A stretch of 37,021 nucleotides of DNA. It comes from Actinomadura formosensis NBRC 14204 (GTDB lineage: Bacteria > Actinomycetota > Actinomycetes > Streptosporangiales > Streptosporangiaceae). The stretch lies in contig NZ_BCQQ01000068.1 in the NCBI RefSeq assembly GCF_001552155.1, positions 1 to 37,021 on the forward strand. The letters run 5' to 3'. Both the position numbers and the translations under genes were made by a program. The first letter of the stretch is position 1. The number at the start of each line of letters is the position of its first letter. The notes under the pieces were generated by a model, which searched no databases, was not told the origin of the DNA, and saw nothing but the letters and a program-made list of their open reading frames with translations. Of the stretch, positions 31,954 to 37,021 are shown one piece after another.

Positions 31954-32640
31954 ATGGCAAGCGTTCTGGTGGTCGAGGATGACGCGAATGTCCGGACCGC
32001 CTTGATCCGGGAACTGGGCGCGCGGGCACATGTCGTACGCAGCGTCGGCACCGCGATGGACGCGCTGCGAGAGGTCACCCAGGCACCGCCCGACGTCGTC
32101 GTCCTCGACCTCGGGCTGCCCGACCTCGATGGTGCGGAGGTGCTGAAGATGCTGCGCGGCATCTCCGACGTCCCGGTCATCATCGCGACGGCGCGCGACG
32201 ACGAGCCGGAGATCGTCCGGTTATTGAACGCGGGCGCCGACGACTACCTCATCAAGCCGTTCTCCATCGAGCATCTCAGCGCCCGGCTCGCCGCGGTGCT
32301 GCGGCGGGCGACCCGGGCCGGGCCGACCGCGGAGCTGCGCGTCGGCGGCCTGCACATCGACCTCGACCGGCGGGAGGCGAGGCTGGACGGCAAGCCGCTG
32401 GCGCTGACCCGCCGCGAGTTCGACCTGCTCGCCTACCTCGCCGCCCGCTCCGGCCGGGTGGTGGCGCGGCGCGAACTGCTCGCCGAGGTGTGGCGGCAGG
32501 CGTACGGCGACGACCAGACCATCGACGTCCACCTGTCCTGGCTGCGCCGCAAGCTCGGCGAGACCGCGGCCGCCCCCCGCTACCTGCACACGGTGCGGGG
32601 TGTCGGGGTCCGGCTGGCCGAGCCCGACCCGCGCTCATGA
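31954..32640 (+). CDS. OmpR-family response regulator
   Basis: A 228-aa response regulator. The receiver domain (about 2-115) has acidic residues VVEDD at 6-10, the phospho-accepting Asp52 in VVLDLGLPD, Thr79 in IIATAR and Lys101 in LIKPF. The winged-helix effector domain (about 125-225) includes ALTRREFDLLAYLA and DVHLSWLRRKLG, then YLHTVRGVGVRL. ATG 31954 has TACGGT (31942-31947) 6 nt upstream, so the transcript may be leaderless; ATG 31933 is an in-frame alternative. It overlaps the kinase gene by 4 nt (ATGA, 32637-32640). Confidence 0.95.
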   Translation: MASVLVVEDDANVRTALIRELGARAHVVRSVGTAMDALREVTQAPPDVVVLDLGLPDLDGAEVLKMLRGISDVPVIIATARDDEPEIVRLLNAGADDYLIKPFSIEHLSARLAAVLRRATRAGPTAELRVGGLHIDLDRREARLDGKPLALTRREFDLLAYLAARSGRVVARRELLAEVWRQAYGDDQTIDVHLSWLRRKLGETAAAPRYLHTVRGVGVRLAEPDPRS

Positions 32641-33980
32641 GGAAGACGCTCGTCCTGGTGTCCCTGGCGGTCACCTCGATGGTCGCGCTGGCGTTCCTGA
32701 TCCCGCTGGCGCTCACCGTCCGCGAGATCGCCCGGGACCGCGCCCTCACCACCGCCGAGCGGCAGGCCAGCGCGCTCGGCCCCGTCCTCGTCGTCACCGA
32801 GGACCCGGCCGCCCTCGAACGCGCCGTGGCGAGCACCCAGGCCGGCGCCGAGGGACGGATGAGCGTCCACCTGCCGGCCGGCGGCCTCGTCCCGAAGCAC
32901 AACCGCGGCGGTTTCAGCGCACGATCCGAGCAGCTCACCGAGGCCCGGCGGCGCGGACGCTCCTACACCGCCCGCGTCGACGGCGGATACGCGCTGCTGC
33001 AGCCGGTGTCGCTGGACGCGGGCCGCACCGCCGTCATCGAGGTCTTCCTGCCGGACGAGGACCTGTCGCGCGGCGTCTGGAAGGCCTGGCTCGTCATGAC
33101 GGCGGTCGCCGGCGCGCTCGTCGCGGGGTCCGTCGCCGTCGCGGACCGGCTCGGCAACCGCATGATCCGCTCCACCCGGCGGCTCGCCGAGGCGGCGGGC
33201 GCGTTCGGGGACGGCGATCTGTCGGTCCGCATCGAGCCGGACGGGCCGCCCGAGCTGGTCGAGGCGGGGCTCGCGTTCAACGCGATGGCCGACCATGTCG
33301 TCCAGCTCCTGGCCGCCGAACGGGAGATGGCCGCGGACCTGTCGCACCGGCTCCGCACCCCGCTCGCCGCGCTGCGGCTGAACGCCGAGGCGCTCGGCGA
33401 CGGGCCCGTCGCCGACCAGACCCGGCAGGCCGTCGACCGCCTCGAACACGAGGTCGACCAGATCATCCGGACCGTCCGGCGGCCCACCGGGCGGGGCAGC
33501 TGCGACGCGTCCAAGGTGCTGCGCGACCGGATCGAGTTCTGGTCCGTCCTCGCCGAGGACGAGGGCCGCTCCTGCGAGCTGATCGGCGCCGACGAGCCCG
33601 TGCCGCTGCCGCTCCCCGGCACCGAGCTGGCCGCCGCCGTCGACGCACTGCTCGGCAACATCTTCCGGCACACCGCCGAGGGCACCGGCTTCGCCGTCAC
33701 CCTGCACCAGGGGCAGGGCATCACCGGCATCCTCGTCGCCGACGGCGGTCCCGGCATCACCGACCCGGACGCGGCGCTGAAGCGCGGCAGCAGCGGCGGC
33801 GGCTCCACCGGCCTCGGCCTGGACATCGCCCGCCGCGCCGCCGAGTCCACCGGCGGCTACCTGCGCATCCACCGCAGCATCCTCGGCGGCGCCCAGGTGC
33901 AGATGTGGTTCCGGACCCGGTGGCTGCCGCCCACCCGCCGCTCCCGCCGCCTCGTCGGCCGCCGCCACTCCCGCACCTGA
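32637..33980 (+). CDS. Two-component sensor histidine kinase (SHRLRTP-type)
   Basis: A 447-aa membrane histidine kinase paired with the preceding regulator. The first transmembrane helix is about 5-28 and the second about 150-172, leaving an extracellular sensor of about 120 residues (30-150). A HAMP domain follows (about 172-225). The phospho-accepting His237 lies in DLSHRLRTPLAALRL, an actinobacterial variant where the usual SHELRTP has Arg for Glu. The ATP-binding domain has LLGNIFRHTAEGT, ADGGPGITD and GSTGLGLDIA. The Arg-rich C-terminal tail is probably cytosolic. The signal is unknown. Confidence 0.94.
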   Translation: MRKTLVLVSLAVTSMVALAFLIPLALTVREIARDRALTTAERQASALGPVLVVTEDPAALERAVASTQAGAEGRMSVHLPAGGLVPKHNRGGFSARSEQLTEARRRGRSYTARVDGGYALLQPVSLDAGRTAVIEVFLPDEDLSRGVWKAWLVMTAVAGALVAGSVAVADRLGNRMIRSTRRLAEAAGAFGDGDLSVRIEPDGPPELVEAGLAFNAMADHVVQLLAAEREMAADLSHRLRTPLAALRLNAEALGDGPVADQTRQAVDRLEHEVDQIIRTVRRPTGRGSCDASKVLRDRIEFWSVLAEDEGRSCELIGADEPVPLPLPGTELAAAVDALLGNIFRHTAEGTGFAVTLHQGQGITGILVADGGPGITDPDAALKRGSSGGGSTGLGLDIARRAAESTGGYLRIHRSILGGAQVQMWFRTRWLPPTRRSRRLVGRRHSRT

Positions 33981-34065
33981 CACCCCGGCCCAACGACAAG
34001 GCCCAGGCCACCGGACCCGGCTTCGGACCTTCACCGGGGACGATGCCGCCCCGATGGACGCTTCT

Positions 34066-34563
34066 CTAGTCCCGGGCGTGGTCGCCGGTCGCACCGTCGA
34101 TGAGTTCCCGGATGATGTCCATATGGCCGACGTGCCGGGCGGTCTCCTCGATCATGTGGATGAGCACCCACCTCAGCGTCACGGTCGCCCCATGCCACGC
34201 CGTCCCGCGTGACTCGACGTCCAACTCCTCGATCATCCGGTCGGCCGCCGCGCGTGCCCGTCCGTAGAACGCGACGATCTCCTCCGCGATCTCACCGGGC
34301 TCGACCCTGAGATCGGCGTCTGGATCGTCATCGTCGAACGGCAGCGGCTCCGTCTCCCGCCCGAACGTCTCGCAGAACCACCCGTACTCGACGGCCGCCA
34401 GATGCTTGGTCAGCCCCAGAAGGCTCGTCCCGGACGGCGTCATCGGCCGCCGCACCTGCTCCTCGTCCAGCCCTTGGAGCTTCCACAGCACCGCGTCACG
34501 ATGCCGGTCGAGGGCGATCTTCAGACTTTCCTTCTCACCACCGGTAAACGGCACCTGTTCCAT
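34066..34563 (-). CDS. DinB-family (DUF664) protein
   Basis: A 165-aa four-helix protein of the DinB superfamily. Conserved His residues are in LTKHLAAVEYGWF near residue 48 and in HMIEETARHVGHMD near 140-150, giving the three-His metal site of the family. Actinobacterial members include mycothiol-dependent S-transferases, so a thiol-transfer or detoxification role is plausible but not shown. ATG 34563 has TACCGT (34570-34575, minus strand) 6 nt upstream, consistent with leaderless transcription; longer readings add non-domain sequence. It is convergent with the histidine kinase gene. Confidence 0.85.
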   Translation of the reverse strand: MEQVPFTGGEKESLKIALDRHRDAVLWKLQGLDEEQVRRPMTPSGTSLLGLTKHLAAVEYGWFCETFGRETEPLPFDDDDPDADLRVEPGEIAEEIVAFYGRARAAADRMIEELDVESRGTAWHGATVTLRWVLIHMIEETARHVGHMDIIRELIDGATGDHARD

Positions 34564-34975
34564 TCCGCGACGGTACCGCCCGCCCTCCGCCACCGCGCGG
34601 GCGGGATGATGACCTTCCCGCGACCACCCGATCGCCGGCCACCCCTGAGAAGGCGGACCCCCAGCCAGCGAGACAAGACCGCCGCCCCTCCTGTTTTCGC
34701 AGACGAGTGACTTCCGGCGTGCCCTCTCCAACGGCACCACCTGAAGCCTGAATAAGGGCGGCTCAGCACTTCCCTAAGTGAGGCTTAAGGACGTCCTGTT
34801 ATGGGGGGCGGGGGCCTAGCGTTGCGGGTGTCAGAGCTGAGAGACGGCGGAGGTGCACAGGCGAAGAGCAGAGTGAACGTCGGCTGAGGTTCCGACGAGA
34901 TTCCTGATTGAGACAGGCTTCCGGCCCGCACGGCCCCTCCCCCCGCTCTGGGCCGTGCGGGCCGGAAGCCTGTCT
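34564..34975. other. 412-bp interval: possible small-RNA region ending in a 26-bp hairpin
   Basis: No convincing gene. An 8-bp inverted repeat (34576-34583 with 34597-34604) lies just upstream of the DinB start. From 34767 the DNA is AT-richer, with CACTTccctAAGTG (34767-34780) and the palindrome AGGACGTCCT near 34788-34797. TAGCGT (34817-34822) could be a -10. A 28-codon frame at 34801-34887 lacks a strong ribosome binding site. CGTCGG...CCGACG near 34879-34897 forms a small hairpin, and a 26-bp hairpin ends the region. Confidence 0.4.
34911..34975 (-). terminator. 26-bp perfect hairpin after the TetR gene
   Basis: Positions 34911-34936 pair without mismatch with 34950-34975, leaving a 13-nt C-rich loop. 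The left arm begins AGACAGGCTTCCGG and the right arm ends CCGGAAGCCTGTCT. It starts directly after the TetR stop codon (34976-34978) on the minus strand, and would work in both directions, so it could also end a plus-strand transcript from 34820. Confidence 0.85.
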
Positions 34976-35536
34976 TCAGTTTCTGGGGAGGGCGCCCAGG
35001 AGGAGGAGGCGGAGGGCGTCGGCGGTGCCGGTGGCGGTGGTGTCGCCGGTGGCGAGGCGGCGGATCGCGAGGCCGTAGAGCATGGCGACGACCGCGGGGG
35101 CGTGGTGTTCGGCGTCCGGGATGCCGAGGGCCTTGAGGACGGCGGTGGCCAGGCGGTCGTAGGCCTCGACGGAGCGTTTCGAGGTTTCGCGCAGCGCGGG
35201 GTCGCGGGCGGCGTGGAGGTGGAGTTCGAGGTTCGCGACCTGCTCGGGGCCGTAGGTGAAGTCGACGATGGCCTTCTCGACCTGCTCGGCGGCCTGGACC
35301 GGGGCGATGCCGGATTCGGCGAGGGCCGTGACATAGGCCGTGATGCGGGTGATCTCCGCTTCCACGAAGGTGTGCAGGGCCTCGCGGAGGAGGTCCTCCT
35401 GGCTGGGGAAATGGTAGGTCAGGGAGCCGAGGGAGACGCCGGCCGCGCGGGCGACGGCACGGTTGGTCACGGCGCCGATCCCTCGCTCGCCGATGAGGCG
35501 GAGGGTGGCTTGCAGGATCTCGTCACGGGCGCTCAT
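34976..35536 (-). CDS. TetR-family transcriptional regulator
   Basis: A 186-aa repressor-type protein. The N-terminal HTH (about 1-48) has RDEILQATLRLIGERG, then AVTNRAVARAAGVSLGSLTYHFPSQEDLL, the classic TetR recognition helix. The C-terminal helices (about 50-186) form the ligand-binding and dimer domain. It is divergent from the amidase gene, and the 71-bp gap between the starts contains a perfect 30-bp palindrome, so it most likely represses both itself and the amidase. The inducer is unknown, perhaps an amide or its product. A strong hairpin follows its stop codon. Confidence 0.93.
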   Translation of the reverse strand: MSARDEILQATLRLIGERGIGAVTNRAVARAAGVSLGSLTYHFPSQEDLLREALHTFVEAEITRITAYVTALAESGIAPVQAAEQVEKAIVDFTYGPEQVANLELHLHAARDPALRETSKRSVEAYDRLATAVLKALGIPDAEHHAPAVVAMLYGLAIRRLATGDTTATGTADALRLLLLGALPRN

Positions 35537-35568
35537 CAGTGGCCAGTCTTCCGTAGAGACAGGGGGTT

Positions 35569-35598
35569 CGCTATCGTTCGTTCGAACGAACGATAGCG
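35569..35598. promoter_or_regulatory. Perfect 30-bp palindromic operator between tetR and the amidase gene
   Basis: The 30 bases read identically on both strands, with outer arms CGCTATCG/CGATAGCG and the core TTCGTTCGAACGAA. The site ends 9 nt before the amidase GTG, just touching its ribosome binding site, and lies 32 nt upstream of the TetR ATG, covering the likely promoters of both genes. This is what is expected of a TetR operator. Confidence 0.9.
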
Positions 35599-35607
35599 GG
35601 AGGTCGT

Positions 35608-36984
35608 GTGGTGCTGGGGCTGGCGGGGCAGGCGGAAGCGCTGGCGAAGGGCGAGGTCTCGTCGAGGGAGCTGGTCGAGCGGAGCCTGGAGCGGATCGAA
35701 CGGCAGGAGTCGCTCGGGGCGTTCCGGGTGGTGCGGCCGGAGGCCGCGGCGCAGGAGGCGCTGGAGGCCGACAAACGGCTCGCGGAGGGGGAGCGGCTGC
35801 CGCTTCTCGGGGTGCCCGTGGCCATCAAGGACGACACCGATCTGGCCGGGGAGACCACGCCGTTCGCGGTGGCGGGGGATCACCGGCCCGCGGCGCGGGA
35901 CGCGGAGGTCGTGCGGAAACTGCGGGCGGCCGGTGCCGTGATCGTCGGCAAGACCACGACCTGCGAACTCGGATTGTGGCCTTTCAGCGAGTCGGCCGAG
36001 TACGGGTGCGCGAGGAATCCGTGGAATCCCGAGTACACGCCGGGCGGGTCGTCGGGCGGCTCGGCGGCGGCCGTGGCGGCGGGAATGGTGGCCGCGGCGG
36101 TGGGGTCGGACGGGGCCGGGTCCATCCGGATTCCGGCGGCGTGGACGGGCCTGGTCGGCATCAAGCCGCAGCGGGGACGGGTTTCCGGGTATCCGCAGAC
36201 CGACCCGTTCAACGGGATCACCGTGTGGGGGCCGCTGGCCAAGAGCGTCGAGGACGCCGCCCTGATGCTCGATGCGATCAGCGGGAGTCATCCGGAGGAC
36301 GTGTACCAGGTCGATGCGCCCGTGACGTCCTTCGTGGAGGCCGCGCGGCGGGAGCCGCGGAGGCTGCGGATCGCCGTTTCGTTCCGGACGGCCTTCGGGG
36401 TGAGCGGCAGGCTCGATCCGGAGATCCGGGCGGCGGTCGAGCGGCTCGCCCGGAGGCTGACCGACCTGGGGCACAAGGTCTTTCCCGCCGATCCCGACTA
36501 CGGGCCGGTGGGGCTCGGGCTCATTCCGCGCGGGACGGCCGGCGTCGCCGACTGGCTGGATTCGCTGCCGAACCCGAGGCCCGACCGCCGCACGGAGGCG
36601 GAGGCGCGCATCGGGCGGGTCGTCGGGAGACGGCTGCTGCCGCTGGCGAAGAAGATGGACCCCTATCTGCGGAGGAGGGTCGGCCGCATCTTCCAGTTCG
36701 CCGATGTCGTGATGACGCCCACCACCGCGCAGCCGCCCTTGAGGGTCGGGGCCTTCGACGGGGCCGGATACCAGAAGACCCAGTCGGGGGTCGCGGCGGC
36801 GTGCCCCTACGCGTGGACGTGGAATGTGCTGGGCTGGCCGGGCGTGAACGTCCCCGCCGGATTCACCGGGGCCGGGTTGCCCATCGGGGCCCAGCTTCTC
36901 GGGCACGACTCCGACGAGGCCACGCTCATTTCGCTCGCCGCCCAGCTGGAGGCCGTCGAAGGGTGGGTCGAGCGGCGTCCCTAG
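35608..36984 (+). CDS. Amidase (amidase-signature family)
   Basis: A 458-aa serine amidase. The Ser-cisSer-Lys triad is visible: Lys74 in PVAIKDDTDLAG, the Gly/Ser-rich signature GGSSGGSAAAVAAGM (147-161) with the cis-Ser, and nucleophile Ser172 in GSDGAGSIRIPAAW. It hydrolyses an amide to acid and ammonia; the substrate cannot be read from the sequence. It is a single gene with no gatB or gatC beside it, so it is unlikely to be the GatA subunit of the tRNA amidotransferase. GTG 35608 or 35611 follows GCGGGAGG. It is controlled by the divergent TetR through the shared palindrome, so it is probably induced by a small molecule. Confidence 0.93.
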   Translation: MVLGLAGQAEALAKGEVSSRELVERSLERIERQESLGAFRVVRPEAAAQEALEADKRLAEGERLPLLGVPVAIKDDTDLAGETTPFAVAGDHRPAARDAEVVRKLRAAGAVIVGKTTTCELGLWPFSESAEYGCARNPWNPEYTPGGSSGGSAAAVAAGMVAAAVGSDGAGSIRIPAAWTGLVGIKPQRGRVSGYPQTDPFNGITVWGPLAKSVEDAALMLDAISGSHPEDVYQVDAPVTSFVEAARREPRRLRIAVSFRTAFGVSGRLDPEIRAAVERLARRLTDLGHKVFPADPDYGPVGLGLIPRGTAGVADWLDSLPNPRPDRRTEAEARIGRVVGRRLLPLAKKMDPYLRRRVGRIFQFADVVMTPTTAQPPLRVGAFDGAGYQKTQSGVAAACPYAWTWNVLGWPGVNVPAGFTGAGLPIGAQLLGHDSDEATLISLAAQLEAVEGWVERRP

Positions 36985-36994
36985 CCCGTGGCGG

Positions 36995-37020
36995 CCGCCG
37001 GTGCGGGACCGGACCGGCGG
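36995..37020 (+). terminator. Probable terminator after the amidase gene
   Basis: CCGCCGGT (36995-37002) pairs perfectly with ACCGGCGG (37013-37020) around a 10-nt loop, 10 nt after the amidase stop. What follows lies beyond the window. Confidence 0.6.
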
Positions 37021-37021
37021 G

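Noticed and set aside
34801..34887. 28-codon frame in the hairpin-ended region
   Set aside because: Gly-rich, weak ribosome binding site, and it overlaps the proposed -10; more likely noncoding.
1..37021. CRISPR arrays, tRNA or rRNA genes, insertion sequences, prophage genes
   Set aside because: No repeat-spacer array, cloverleaf, transposase or phage-type gene was seen on either strand.

Overview
This is about 37 kb of very GC-rich DNA with strong G/C bias at third codon positions. The gene content is that of a filamentous actinomycete: a PknG-type kinase with a rubredoxin-like domain, a PucR regulator, a DUF3037/HipA-like pair, 'SHRLRTP'-type histidine kinases, and a dxr-rseP-ispG-GNAT block as in Mycobacterium and Streptomyces. 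The style fits Streptosporangiales, perhaps Thermomonosporaceae such as Actinomadura, but that placement is an inference. I see no rRNA, tRNA, CRISPR, insertion sequence or phage genes, so this looks like chromosomal core with accessory patches.

Layout. 1-4802 (minus): a signalling operon of a GlnX-like coiled-coil protein, a PknG-like Ser/Thr kinase and a PP2C phosphatase cut by the left edge. 5006-5532: a short WYL protein without a DNA-binding domain, behind what reads as a complete RecA-NDp (PafBC-type) DNA-damage promoter with an overlapping LexA-like box. 5502-8522 (minus): an acyltransferase, a YbdK-type carboxylate-amine ligase and a Uma2-family protein. 8627-13190: a PucR regulator divergent from an aminotransferase and MmsA, a likely beta-alanine or related amino-acid catabolic unit. 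13191-16134: small actinomycete-type proteins, an orphan solute-binding lipoprotein and structured intergenic DNA. 16135-17187: an orphan sensor kinase. 17228-21013: dxr, rseP, ispG (non-mevalonate isoprenoid synthesis and site-2 proteolysis). 21280-24800: two paralogous secreted S33 peptidases with matching promoter modules, lying between ispG and its usual GNAT neighbour (25003). 25931-27922: a tandem pair of paralogous HTH proteins with an undescribed C-terminal domain. 27936-31926: DUF3037 and HipA-like kinase, cyclase, DUF4870 protein, thioesterase and a membrane-anchored protein. 31954-33980: an OmpR-type two-component system. 34066-36984: a DinB protein, then TetR and an amidase divergent around a perfect 30-bp palindrome.

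Recurring regulatory themes. Nine start codons have a TANNNT hexamer 6-8 nt upstream, so leaderless transcription seems common here. Several intergenic regions carry strong perfect hairpins. The most interesting leads are the damage-promoter-driven WYL-only protein, the zinc-ribbon module shared by the kinase and phosphatase, the mutually overlapping HipA-like/cyclase promoters, the duplicated peptidase promoter module, the three-way-junction-like element after the solute-binding protein gene, and the paralogous HTH pair. All calls come from reading the sequence; no database search was run.
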